From assembly GCF_963678635.1 (NCBI RefSeq), contig NC_087068.1, positions 56,901,896-56,965,895 on the forward strand: DNA of 64,000 nt, read 5' to 3'. This stretch comes from Symsagittifera roscoffensis (Eukaryota > Xenacoelomorpha > Acoela > Convolutidae). Below the pieces are notes generated by a model. The model saw only the letters and a program-made list of their open reading frames with translations, was not told the origin of the DNA and made no database searches. The position numbers and the translations under genes were made by a program. Of the stretch, positions 50,474 to 61,403 are shown in pieces (position 1 is the stretch's first letter; each line of letters opens with the position of its first letter).

Positions 50474-51598
50474 CCCGGGATGACCAAAAATACTAGTCAT
50501 ACAATTTCCATATATGGAAAAATGCTAGTCATACACTTTCCATACAATTCCATGCGTACAGAAAATTGCATGAAAGGTCTATGATTAGTATTTTTTTCAT
50601 ATATGGAAATTGTATGACTAGTATTTTTCCATAAACCAAAAATATTGATTTTTTAAACTTAAACTTCTCAAAACTTTTTGGTTGTGTTCGTAACCGAACA
50701 CAAATGACATAAACCTTGATTACTCAAACGTAGTAACCAACGGTTTAGCCGTCTCGCATTAAAAATGCATTGGAAACAGCCTGATATGTGTTACTTCTGT
50801 CTCAGACAAATAATATAACGAAAGTAATGAACTTTTAAATTTTGGCAATAATTTTCAAAGATGATTATTTCTAAAATTTGAATTTTCAATTTACCAGACA
50901 TTGATCAAGGCATACAAAAACATGTCATACAAAAGCAAGAGGAGTTTTAAGCGTTTTTGAAAAAAGTTACGAAGAGAAAAGGAAAAAAAATCCAATATTA
51001 GTATATCCAGGACTACGTTATACACACAAAAAATTGATATTTGCATGCACATTTTTTTTCTTCAAAAAACGTTTGTTTGAATAGTAAAATCAATTTGCAG
51101 TTGAAAAAACACAAAAAAATTTTGGGTGCAATTTCAAAAATACTTCGAACATTTTTTGTCGTCGCCATCAAAAAAATGCTAGTCATACAATTTCCATATA
51201 TGGAAATTGTATGACTAGTGTTTTTTTTTCAGAAAACAAAAATAAAAAAAGTCAAAGTTTTCAGTCGTAGCAGCCCAAAAAACGCTTAAATAATTTGCCA
51301 GCAGTTGAATTGATAGTTCAAAGCTTTTTTTCACAAAAAAAAATTTAAAAAAAATTCTAATCATACAATTTCCATATATGGAAATTGTATGGGCAGCATT
51401 TTTTTTCATACCATTTTTTTTTCCTTTTTTAATGAAGAGATACCAATTTCGATACCAAAACAACTATAAAATACCTTTGAAATTCGATTAAACTCATTTT
51501 GCAAAAATGTATGAAATTTGTATGACAAGCATTTTTCTATAGACTAAGTGTATGAAACTGTATGATTAGCATTTTCGGTCTATGGAGGTCAACCCGGG
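50474..51598. mobile_element. Palindrome-rich TIR element (1.1 kb, TA-flanked)
   Basis: The ends are CCCGGGATGACC (left) and, inverted, CCCGGGTTGACC (right), an 11/12 match, flanked by TA on both sides. That fits a TA target-site duplication of a Tc1/mariner-like, non-autonomous element. Inside, the motif CATACAATTTCCATA and its inverse recur many times. There is a 31 bp arm pair (50486-50516 with 50598-50628), a perfect 40 bp palindrome (51179-51218) and a perfect 30 bp palindrome (51362-51391). No transposase frame is present. Confidence 0.7.
51179..51218. repeat. Perfect 40 bp palindrome
   Basis: CTAGTCATACAATTTCCATA followed directly by its exact reverse complement, with no loop; A and T runs flank it. 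The same half-site occurs at 50493, 50598 and 51362. Confidence 0.95.
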
Positions 51599-51600
51599 TA

Positions 51601-51694
51601 GTTTCTAGAATAATCGAGAATTTTTTTGCTCCTGCTTCTTTCCGCGACCAGCTTGCCAACCCCCTCCCCCATCCCTCAGCTACTGATCTATGCA
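51601..51694. repeat. Right arm of the large imperfect inverted repeat
   Basis: Inverse partner of 50254-50345, abutting the right end of the palindrome-rich element. The left arm is about 130 bp away from the left end, so the two structures may have different origins. Confidence 0.65.
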
Positions 51695-52490
51695 AACTAC
51701 TACTACTGAAGTAAGTTGTGGGGTATGAAAAAAAAACGAATAAATTGATAACAAACATACGTACGTAACTTAAAACAAAATTGAAATTAAGAAAACGTGC
51801 AAATTTAGCGGTTTCACAAAAAAACTAACTTCCTAACCTTCTTATGAACAAATAGAATTATGTTTCGTTCAATAAAAATTTTTCAAAAAAATGTTGAAAA
51901 TAATTGATTAAAATTGATTTCATTGCTTCGAAAAACTTTCACAATATTAATCTTTTTTAATCAATTATATTTGAGTATTTTCCAATTTTAGAGAGTCAGG
52001 CTATAAAAATTTAATTAATTGATTTTTATCCATGAAATTTCAGTGTGGGTAACACTTCTGATTGTTAATTTAGGTTAGTTAATTGTGGGTTGATGTATGT
52101 TTACTTTCAACTATTTATCCAAATTTTTATCGTTTTTTTATTTTTTATCTCAGCTAAAAAAAATCGGTTTTCCTATTTCACTGTAATAATTTTTTTGAAA
52201 CTATGTTTTTGCTTTTTCAAAATTTTTCATAATTTTTTTTGGTATGATGGCTTTGGATCAGCTTGTTAAGATAAAAGTTTCGATCTTCAGAATTATCTTC
52301 GGAATTAAATTTGTATGGCTAAATTTAACAATCAATCTGATTGAAGGGGGTTGAAAAGAAGTTTTGCTCATTTAGTTATGAGTAATGATTAAGTAAAAAT
52401 ACCACCTTAAATTAAGTTTTGTCATTTTCCCTGAGCATAAATATCAGATACTTTAAACGAACAAAAGTGGCTCAGTGATTAATCATCGAA
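51695..52490. other. AT-rich DNA, no gene seen
   Basis: Only short frames; no recognised repeats or RNA genes. Confidence 0.5.
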
Positions 52491-52704
52491 TGACCACTGT
52501 TTCGATGAAAATTTTACCTTTATATCTTTTCTTGAATGGTAAAAATCTAAATTTTTGGACCTTTTTCCCGCAGCATCAGGTTTCAGAAGATAACTCGTAC
52601 AAAGTCAAATCACCCACCTCATTGAAAGATTGACCCACCAACCGCAACTCGATCGATAATAAAAACTTTTGAGAAAACTGCCTGGAAGTTTAAAAAAGTG
52701 GTCA
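52491..52704. repeat. 0.2 kb TIR repeat (MITE-like), left copy
   Basis: 214 bp beginning TGACCACT and ending AGTGGTCA (8 bp perfect inverted ends). About 90% similar to 59426-59629 and in the same orientation. It ends one base before the left LTR of the decayed gypsy element. Confidence 0.8.
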
Positions 52705-52705
52705 G

Positions 52706-52918
52706 TGATAAAATGTTACTTTGTTGTAGCTAAACCTACTTTATACAATAAAAAGAATAAACGATTAAAAGTGAATTAGTCTAAAGTTAAAACATTAAAA
52801 AGTGAAGAGAGCATTCTCTCCGCCGGAGAGAATGGCAAGTGAAGGTCATATGTAAGTGACCTGTAAACTGATTAAGTTAAGTAATAATTGTTGTAAGTGC
52901 AAAAAAAACTACGAATCA
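52706..52918 (-). repeat. 3' LTR of the decayed gypsy element
   Basis: 213 bp, starts TGATAAAATGTTACTTTG, ends GAATCA. It shares with the other LTR long blocks such as AAAAGTGAATTAGTCTAAAG and TGGCAAGTGAAGGTCATATG. Confidence 0.88.
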
Positions 52919-53418
52919 CAACATTCCTCTAGGCAGTAAAAAATTTAACTTGCGCCAATAAGTAGTTACAAACTAACTGTGTTCTTTCTCCCCCCTTTAG
53001 GGAATGGGAAAAAAATCAATTTACTACACCGAAGGTTTAATGAGGCTAATTAACTAAGGTAAATACAAACGAATAAGAGCACTAGAGGTAATGCAAGATT
53101 GTTTTTCTAAAAAATTATCTGGTATCTGGCGGTTATGTTCCCAGTGAAATAAAATAACAACATCGATCGTCTGAGATTTTTTTTCTTAGCACGAGTAGAT
53201 GAATGAAATGGTATGGCAAAACGATATGAATTAACTGCACTCAGAGGTATTTGAATTAAATTACGATGAAAATACGGGTTATGTAATTCGAAGGATTAAT
53301 AGGCTGAAGTACGGTTATCAATTCTAATTATTCTGAAAATGAGAATAAGAGCGTGAGGTGAGTTAGCATCTGACTGAGGGTTGAAGAAAAACATTAAGGT
53401 AAAAATATATGTGGAACG

Positions 53419-54697
53419 TTATCGTTTGCATTTTCGGTAACAATTTAAAAAGTTTTCGAGTTCTGCATTAAATAATTCGCTATCCAGTTCTGATTGTTCT
53501 TCAAAAAAATTATCAATCACCATTCTTAGGGATTCGTCAGTTGAGGAGGTAGAGATTTGTTCGGGAGATGAGGGATCGGAATCAATTGTCTCGAATTCCA
53601 AAGGAGTTTCACTGTTGTTAAAGTCCTGTTTGTTGGTTCACCGTTTTCTACTACGATTGGATTTGATGCCGAACCAGAGGTCGCTTGGGGTAAATCTACA
53701 ACATCTATGAAAAATCTTTTACCGTAAAAATTTGGTGGCCCTACATTCCTGCTAGAACTTCGAATAATACGAGGATCGTTACCTGGTTTGTTAGAAGGAT
53801 CGATAGTCGGAGTAGTATTGTCTGCTGAATCGACTATTTCATAGACCGGAAAGTCTGTCATGGTGTTCTTTTCCATCGGATCGGTCAAGTTGTCCTGTGA
53901 ATTCGGTAATTGGCTTTTTGAAAGGTATTAAGCCTGAGACGAAAAAATCTGATCACGCGGTGTAGATTTTGACCCCGCCGGAATGATGCTAATTGGGAAT
54001 TCTACTGATTGGTTGCCGACTTGAATGGTGTTATCCTCTAAAATCTCAGTTTTAATGTTAGTATTGGGCGAGCTAGGGTTAAAGGTGAAAACATCCTGAT
54101 TTTGAGATTTAAAAGAGTCCGAAATAAAGCGTTCCCTAGCCACGTCTCTACCTCCCGCTATCCGTTCCCAGTCGCTAGTATCTGATGTATCCGAGGGAAT
54201 AAACATGGATTCATCTGAAGCAAGATAACTTGAGGGGTTGTTGACTTCTTTGACTGGCGTGTTTGTCTCCGAGTAGATTTAGAAGAGGGCCTCGACACAC
54301 GTGTCCTTGTCAAATTGTCTGAGGATCCTAGTTCGACCTGTTGACGGATCCTTGGTTGTGGCTTTCGGGGCTTAGATTGACGTCTTAAACTCTCGCGCTT
54401 CTGGTCTACTTCAACATAAATGTTAGGAAAAAAAGAGAATGAAATATTTCCTTCAAAAGGTCTAATCTTAGTCGAGTTTGATTTAGGGATCGCGATATCT
54501 GATTTTAGAATTATTTTTCCGTCAGATAATTTCACTGTCGAAGTAGACGAATTTATGGTTCTTTTGTTAAGCTCTTTAAAAAAAAAGGTCTCTGTTGATA
54601 GTTCCGTTCGTTTTCCGAAGGATTTTAACTTTAAAGGGACTCTGAAGGGGTATTCTATCAGTGGAAGTTTTAGAAGTGGCGGCATAGTCTGTGTCAT
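53419..54697 (-). pseudogene. C-terminal region of the decayed gypsy polyprotein
   Basis: Four short minus-strand frames follow the integrase: 54697-54158, 54206-53928, 53888-53526 and 53601-53419. The first is basic and Ser/Arg/Lys-rich, the rest acidic and Ser/Pro-rich. They look like one broken reading frame of the post-integrase tail. I recognise no domain and no env features. Confidence 0.5.
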
Positions 54698-54878
54698 AAC
54701 CCTTCTCTGATGCTTGTAGGTTTTTCTTCGAAATCAATTTGTCCTTGTAGCCGTCTTCACATCTGTCATCAGTGTTCCAATCCTTCGCTCTTTCCTTTGA
54801 TAGAATCGATTTCCCTTTGTCGGAGTCGGAATTTCCAATGGATGGTTTACCGGACGCTAGTTGTTTTCAAATTGTATT

Positions 54879-55570
54879 TTATTTTCTGTTAAAATGAATT
54901 TCAAAAGGAGAGCATTTGACTTTACATTGATAAGATGATCGTAAGTTCCAGTTCATTTTTGATACGGCGTTGTGTAATGTACATTTTTGTTGTTCTTGAG
55001 ACATAACGAACAATTTGATTTTTACAGTATGTACAAGTTTTTCAACTAATCCGTTGGAACGATGGTCGCCTACTGTACAAAATATTATTTTAATATTGTT
55101 TGAATTGCAGAATAATTTTAAATCTTGACTTATAAAGCAAGATGCGGGGTCTACTTTTTTTGAATAAGGTAAGCCGTGTAAGAATATGTAATCTTGAAGA
55201 AATTCGATAACAGTTCTTGCAGAGGTAGATGAAAAAATTTTGCCGAAGAAAATTTTGAAAATCGATCGAATTAAAGTAAAATGTTTTTGTTTGACCACAA
55301 TATGATTCTAAAGTTCCAGCAAAGTATAAGTTGAGTTCTTCCTTTGGTAAGAATAGGGGGGAATTTCACTGATTTGCGAATTGGGGATTATATTTTTCAT
55401 ATTCTTACCCGACATTGTACATTCTGAGCAGTTTATGCCGTGAAATTTGCCTGTTAATATGAGGCCACCAGATGTATTGGGCTAAATATTTCATTTCAAA
55501 TTGATCAGGATGAGTTTCATGGAGTGTTTTCATCATAGCATTTGTCAGGGTAAAAGGTATAACAAGTTTA
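54879..55570 (-). pseudogene. Integrase remnant of the decayed gypsy element
   Basis: The minus-strand frame 55298-54879 has FLQDYIFLHGLPYS and the DHRSNGLVE segment holding the catalytic Glu region. Upstream, about 55560-55400, lies the zinc-finger neighbourhood with MKTLHETHPDQFEM and YIWWPHI. The zinc-finger part is in a different frame, so the gene is broken. Confidence 0.75.
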
Positions 55571-55941
55571 CCGTCCATGTATAATAATCCGTCGGATTCA
55601 TGTAAATCTCTGGTAAAATGCTTGAAGTATGAGGAATTTGCGTTAATCGTCTTTTATTTTGGATATATTTTTTACGATAGGGCTCAACATAGGGCCATCT
55701 GCGGTTAAGAGAGCTACAAGCCTGGATTTAAGAGAGTATTCAAATCCAAGGGACGTTCGTGCAGCTTCAAATTTTCACGGTATTTTTTTTTACAAGATTT
55801 GCGTGATCTGGCAAAAAAGGGAAATCTAATGATAGTGAATTACCGGAAGTATAGGGATTAATTACAATTTTTTATTGTCCATATTAACAAAATCTAAATT
55901 TTTTTTATCCACAGACGAGTTAATTAGTCTACAATTGAGAA

Positions 55942-56484
55942 TTAAAAAGTAAAAAGTGCGGACTTAGAAATGGAAAAAGTTCTTGGGTTAGTGTTTGAGT
56001 AATCCGTTGGAATGCAATTTGAAGTGCAAAATTCAGTTCTATTGTGATTAGATGAGCAAGTTGGAAAAGTCGAGTTAATCAGTTTTAGTACTGACGCTAT
56101 AAGGTAATTACGTAACTTTGCGTAACCGGAAATTTCCAAATTTGCACCAATGGCTGAGCAGATAATTCTTTGTTTTTCCGACGGGTTGATTGATTTATTA
56201 ATTTTATTAATATTCGCTACTACGAGTTTTTCATCATAACATGATATCGGAACGGCTTTTGCAGATGGAATTCTAGAGATTAGTTCAGTGACTCCCATAG
56301 CTTTTCCTGCGAGATGTTTACTTGTAAAATTAAAATGTAAAAATCTATCTACCGATATTGTTAGTCTGCTATGATATGTTTTGTTTCCGTAGTCAGTTGA
56401 TAGGGCTGAAATTAGTGCTTTGTGGTCTGTGATTATTTCAAAATCTGATCCGTAAAAGTAATTTTTATATTGTTCTACGGCCAA
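55942..56484 (-). pseudogene. RNase H remnant of the decayed gypsy element
   Basis: A 180-codon frame with EQYKNYFYGSDFEIITDHKA and SRLTISVDRFLHFNF, typical of the end of gypsy RNase H, followed by ELISRIPS. The N-terminal catalytic part is shifted into another frame. Confidence 0.75.
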
Positions 56485-56748
56485 AACAACTCCTAGCAGT
56501 TCGAGTTCGTTAGTGGAATATTTTGACTCATTTGGATTTAAAAACCGTGAAGCAGAAGAAATCGTTTTCTAATCACTCCCGTGGAGTTGTTCAAGGGAAG
56601 CCTCCAACCCATTGTGCGAAGCGTCAGTTTTACTCTATTATTACATTTTCCGTCAAAATGGGTATTTTCCGTGAGGTTGATGATACCTTGTTTGATTTTC
56701 TCATATGCTTTCGTCGGAATTCCACTAAAAGATCGATTTCTTATTTAG

Positions 56749-57590
56749 CTAAGGACGGAGTGGGCTTCTTAAGGAAGCTATGTTCGGGCCGAATTTGATG
56801 TACTGGTTTATAGATCCGAAAAATGATCTCAATTCTTTCAAATTTTTTGGAATAAGTAAGTCCTCTATTACTTTCATTTTATCAAATAAAGGGGCGATTC
56901 CTGTGTTTGAGATTTTAAATCCCAGCCATTTGATTTCTTTTCGAAAGAATTTGCATTTGTCCATTTAACCGCGAACTTATATTCGTATAATGTAGATAAA
57001 ATTTTTAACACAAAACTCTTGTGGTCTAAGAAGGTTCCTTTGGAAGCAATTAAAATGTCATCTAAGCAACAATTGGTAAATGGGATAGAACCTCACGTTG
57101 AGTCCATTACTCTTTGAAATTTGTTAGGCATATCGCCTAGACCGTTAAAAGTTGGTATGTACCAGTAAAATCCTCGCCCACAATACTAAAATTACATTGA
57201 TTGCTGGTAAACTTAAAATGCAAGTTGACTGTATGCGTTTTTTAAATCTAAGTTAGTAAACCACACTTCTCTAACGGAATCACTTGCAATTTGTGCCGTG
57301 ACATTGTCTACTAATTCATGAATATTCGGCATTTGGTATTTGTTCTTGTATATTTGTTTATTAAAAAACTTTGAAACCAGAGCCAACTTGATAGATTTGT
57401 CTTTTTTACAAGTAATAACAACGGGGCTGATAAAACGATCTTCGTCGCAATTTTCTAATTTGTTAATATGTCCTTCGTCTTTTAATCTGTTAAGTTCGGT
57501 TTTAACTGAATCCAGAAAATGGAGGGGGACTCATCTTCCTTTTAGTTGGATAGGTTTTAGAGGTTCGTGAAAATGGGTAATTTTCTTCTG
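56749..57590 (-). pseudogene. Reverse transcriptase remnant of the decayed gypsy element
   Basis: Pieces on the minus strand include GLGDMPNKFQRVM, then CCLDDILIAS at the catalytic box, then KCKFFRKEIKWLGFKIS and LRSFFGSINQYIKF. The order matches gypsy RT. The catalytic box reads CLDD instead of Y/F-x-DD, consistent with a single-base change in a dead copy. Frames shift several times. Confidence 0.75.
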
Positions 57591-57801
57591 GTTTTTTATT
57601 TTTCCAATCCGAAGGAATATGTTTTTAAATGTTTTGATATGTTTATGATTTCACTATCTTTGTCCGTTGGTGAAATAGAATTTAGGGACATACACGGCTC
57701 GTTTGTCTGGAATTGTGCAAAATATTTCTGCGAGACTTCTATCCCCACTTTGGGCAGGTTGTCTTTTCCGAGAATGTTTCTCTCATATCCCTCGGTCAAA
57801 A

Positions 57802-58060
57802 TTAAATGACAGTCGTTGTTTGACCAACCATTAAAAAAAATCGGAAGTATCTTTTTTTTCCAGAAATATTTATAGCGTTGTCACTAAATCCACGGTACAA
57901 ATCCTTAGTAGCTTTGTCCGCCGGATAGAATTTCAAGTAAGGGTCTCGAAGTTTCAGTTCGTATAATACGTTCTTCTTGAGAAAGCTAACTGGGCTAGCT
58001 GAGTCCACTTGTATCTTTAAAATTACTTGATTTTTTTTTCCCGAGGCCAATTTTTATTAG
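57802..58060 (-). pseudogene. Aspartic protease remnant of the decayed gypsy element
   Basis: The frame has VILKIQVDSASPVSFL, where D-S-A corresponds to the D-S/T-G active site of retroelement proteases (Gly replaced by Ala), followed by typical strand pattern. About 80 residues. Confidence 0.65.
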
Positions 58061-58155
58061 TTTTTTCAGATCTTTTCCGTCGTTGTTGAAAATGGTAGTG
58101 ACACTTAATACAGAAAAATTTTTGCTTTCACTTTGTCCAGATTCTGACCATGCGT

Positions 58156-58383
58156 TTATGACGCCACAACATTCTCTATATACATGGTCTGATTTACATC
58201 CGGGAGATCCGACGGATTAAAATCTGTTTTATCTACAGTTTGATTATTTACAATGTTTAAATTTTGGCGACGAGATTTACAAAATCTGGTAAAATGGCCT
58301 TTGTATTTACAGGATGTACAAGTAGTATCCTTCGCCGGACAAACTTCTAGGTGTCCTTTTGAAAAATTTCCGCCGCACTTCAT
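58156..58383 (-). pseudogene. Zinc-knuckle (nucleocapsid) remnant of the decayed gypsy element
   Basis: Contains CTSCKYKGHFTRFC, a complete C-x2-C-x4-H-x4-C knuckle, preceded by a second degenerate one (MKCGGNFSKGHLEVC). It lies between gag and protease as expected. Confidence 0.75.
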
Positions 58384-58469
58384 ACAGGTGTTGCTCCTTT
58401 CTATATTGAGAGTTGGTTCTGTTTTTACAGTAAAATGGCTGTGCGGTTTATGTACAGATGATCTGTTGG

Positions 58470-59206
58470 ATTTAAAATTGTTTGTAAATTTTAGGTGGTT
58501 TAAAATTCCCTTTTCGTCGATGAGTGCTATGTTCAGAGCTTCTCGTGGAGGAAGAGTTTCGGTTAAAAGTTTCGTAGTTTTTCATGTTGTTTATGAAAAT
58601 ATATCTGATCCATTCTTCTTCTTCCACGGCTATGTCAAACTTTTTAGCCATTTCAGCTAGGGCTCCCCAAAACTGTTCGAGTGACTCTCTGTCCCCTTGT
58701 TTTCGATTTAACAATTTGTGCCGTTCTTCCTGACAAAAGCGGTTGCTAAGTAATCTCAAAACTCTTTAATTGAAATTTGCAAGATTTTTACCTATGTGAA
58801 TTTTTGTCCAAAATTTTTTTTCCTTCGTTTCCTAGAATTAGGTACAGAACTGATCGTAGTTTTTATCTGATTCCTCTGATCGCATTCCATTAAATTTCTT
58901 GCTTTCTGTTTTAATGAGAGCGGTTTCTTCCTCGTCGTAACGTCTTTGTTCCTGTACATTCCTGTCGATTCTCGACTTTCTTTGGCTTTCCGTTTCGCCA
59001 TCCAACGGATTTTCCAATTTTGGAGGTTGAGGATCAGGTCTTTCCGAAGGATTTAATAGATTTTTGATATCTATATTTTCTTTAGCGATAATAGCTAAGT
59101 GAAAAAGATCGCTCCAATCTTTTCGGGGAATTGGGGGATCTACGGTATGGTTTTGCCAAAATGGAGGTATTCCTCTCACGTTAGATTTGTTATTTGACTG
59201 CGCCAT
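58470..59206 (-). pseudogene. gag remnant of the decayed gypsy element
   Basis: The frame from ATG 59206 (MAQSNNKSNVRGIPPFW) runs to 58838, and a second frame (58759-58472) continues with CQEERHKLLNRKQGDRESLE and WGALAEMAKKFD, resembling the capsid C-terminal part. A frameshift separates them. Confidence 0.7.
59189..59205 (-). promoter_or_regulatory. Primer-binding site overlapping the gag start
   Basis: Directly after the 5' LTR (...TAACA) the sense strand reads TGGCGCAGTCAAATAAC. TGG...is the expected start of a site pairing with a tRNA CCA end, and the preceding A of the LTR completes the gag ATG. The LTR end, primer site and start codon are therefore fused. Confidence 0.55.
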
Positions 59207-59418
59207 GTTAAAATATTACTTTGTTGTAGCTAAATCTACTTTATACAATTAAAAGAAAAAAAGAATAAAAGTGAATTAGTCTAAAGTTAAAACATTAAAA
59301 AGTGAAGAGAGCATTCTGTCCGCCGGAAAGAATGGCAAGTGAAGGTCATATGTAAGTGACCTGTTTACTGATTAAGTTAAGTAATAATTGCAGTAAGTGC
59401 AAAATAAACTAAAAATCA
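59206..59418 (-). repeat. 5' LTR of the decayed gypsy element
   Basis: 213 bp partner of 52706-52918 with the same length and TG...CA ends but clearly diverged. Confidence 0.88.
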
Positions 59419-59425
59419 TTAAGGA

Positions 59426-59629
59426 TGACCACTGTTTCGATGCAAATTTTACCTTTAATTCTTTTCTAGAATGGTAAGAATCTAATTTTTTCACGCAGCA
59501 TCAGATTTCAGAAGATAACGCGTACAAAGTCAAATCACCCACCACATTGAAAGATTGACCCACCAACCGCAACTTGATCGATAATAAAATTTTTTGAGAA
59601 AACTGCCTTGAAGTTCAAAAAAGTGGTCA
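59426..59629. repeat. 0.2 kb TIR repeat (MITE-like), right copy
   Basis: 204 bp with TGACCACT...AGTGGTCA ends, same orientation as 52491-52704 and starting seven bases after the right LTR. No target-site duplication is evident. Confidence 0.8.
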
Positions 59630-60534
59630 GAATCATGCTTTTTATTTCAACTATTCAACAAAAAAATGAAGAGTGCTGATTTTTGATTTTTGAGCGGTTT
59701 TTTTTTCAGATCAATTGTTCAAAGAGAATTTCAAAGTCCGGATTATTGATTTTTTCAAGTGATATAATGCAGCTATGCAGATATGAGAGTTAATGCAGCT
59801 TTGAAAGTACGTAAGCTTCTCTTTTCTTATTTGGAAAACTTCATCTTCCAGTAAAACCCATAACAAATTATTATCACGCTGATAAAGTTTTTGCAACTTG
59901 ATATCAGACACACTAATTGTTTATATCAGTTCCATATCAGAGTTTTTAGAAAATGATTTCCTTAGTTTTGTAATTGTAGCTTCATATTTCTTAGAGTTTC
60001 ATATTTTATCCAAAAAATATTGGCAACTTGATTTCAAATTTGAAAATCATTTCACAAAACTTTTATGTAAAAAAATGTAGGGTCTCAAATTAGGCAGTTT
60101 TATACAAATTGCGAGCAATACAAATTGTGATTTAAAGAGTATTTAGCGGCAATTTAATAAGTGAGTGAGAAATGTGAAAAAAAAACTTTCAGTTTTTATC
60201 AAATTTCATTTCCTTAAATTTTAACAGAAGAATATGTTCTTGACATAGACGTTGAAGGGACGTCGGAAAATTCAAGGCTATGCCATGATACGAACAGTTT
60301 TGTTATTCAGACAATTGAAAGCGGGGATAAACTTTTGTCTTTGGGTATGTTTTAGTTTTTTGTTTTTTTTTACCAAGCAAAGTTAGTTGCCATTGGATCG
60401 GAACAAGTCGCATGATATGTCATTTTGTTGAAATTGTAGCCGCGTTTTGAGCCATTTTAAACAACGATCGAAAAATTTCTCAGTGTCGAGAAAAACGAAT
60501 ATAAAAATTTGTTTTTTGGTCTAATTCCGAGCCA
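59630..60534. other. AT-rich DNA, no gene seen
   Basis: Short frames only. Nothing recognisable. Confidence 0.5.
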
Positions 60535-60860
60535 CTTAGGAGGCACTTAGCAAAGTGGTAAGGCGTTCACTTCAAGGTCGTCAAATCGTGCAATCGATCC
60601 CCTCTCACTTGACCTCTAGCTTCAGGACTACCACACCCTGACTGATTACGGCTGCAATAAAGGCACCTCGTAAAAGTTGTAGACAAAAACAAAACGGCCT
60701 TGAATCGCAAAAAAAGAGCTTCGCTTAACAAAATAACTCAGTCTGGAATGTGGGGAAATAAGAGATAAGCACTATGCTTAGACAGGCTGGATAGCCTTTC
60801 ATAGAGCCTCCACGAATCGCAAAAACCACAATGATTATTATCATAATTATTATGATTATT
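60535..60860 (+). mobile_element. tRNA-derived SINE
   Basis: The head has a Pol III A-box-like TTAGCAAAGTGGTAAGG (from 60548) and a B-box-like GCAATCGATCCC about 40 bases later, together resembling a tRNA gene's internal promoter. A unique body of about 200 bp follows, then an AT-rich (ATTATNATTATT) tail at about 60831-60860. This is the normal SINE plan. I see no second full copy in the window. Confidence 0.65.
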
Positions 60861-61403
60861 GGAGGATAAAACTTAATATTTTTCCTCAAGCCTAAAAGCC
60901 TAATTTTTCCCCATTTTGCTTACTTCACTATGACTATCAAATTTTGCTAAGTTTTGTAAATTTGTTCAGATCCTTTTGTCACCGAAAAAAAAGCACACTA
61001 AGTTGAAAATATATATATATATTTTTAGGTTTTATTGCATTTTTTGTTAAAATTTAGTTTGAATCTCCTGTTCTAATTGCACAGCAATCGGCTATCCTAT
61101 TTTCTGTACTTATTGCTTGAGACTGAAGGTAAAACTGGATACGTATTGGAGAAATTGTATTGCACCTGAATAGTTTAAAAATATAATCTATAGAATGTAT
61201 CGGAATCAGCAATGAGCGATAATTTACAGTTGTTAACAAATTAATGTTTTAACAGTTCAAGGCAGTGGCTAATTCGACGTCTTATGTCATCATTTTTGCG
61301 TAACCTTTTGATGTGACGTAACAAATTTTTAGAATTACGTGACCATTTTCAAAAACAGTTTATATTGCGCAACATTCATTCATTCGCACCATTTGTTACG
61401 CAA
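60861..61403. other. Region 3' of the SMAD exon
   Basis: AT-rich. A possible splice acceptor on the minus strand (AACTATTCAG at about 61166) precedes a short frame. I could not connect it in phase with the SMAD exon. Confidence 0.4.

Larger units (their letters stand above)
52706..59418 (-). mobile_element. Decayed Ty3/gypsy LTR retrotransposon (6.7 kb)
   Basis: Bounded by 213 bp LTRs (52706-52918 and 59206-59418; TG...CA). On the minus strand the order is gag, zinc knuckle, protease, RT, RNase H, integrase and an extra C-terminal region: a gypsy layout with ordinary length. Every domain is present in pieces, but stops and frameshifts break nearly all of them. It is unrelated in sequence to the giant element beyond the shared class. 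The LTRs differ at many positions, so it is much older than the giant element. Confidence 0.88.

Noticed and set aside
61100-61170. Possible last SMAD exon after the AACTATTCAG acceptor (a frame reading AIQFLQYV, like the MH2 LQWLDKVL helix)
   Set aside because: The splice phase does not fit the only plausible donor I see in the MH2 exon, and the match is very short.
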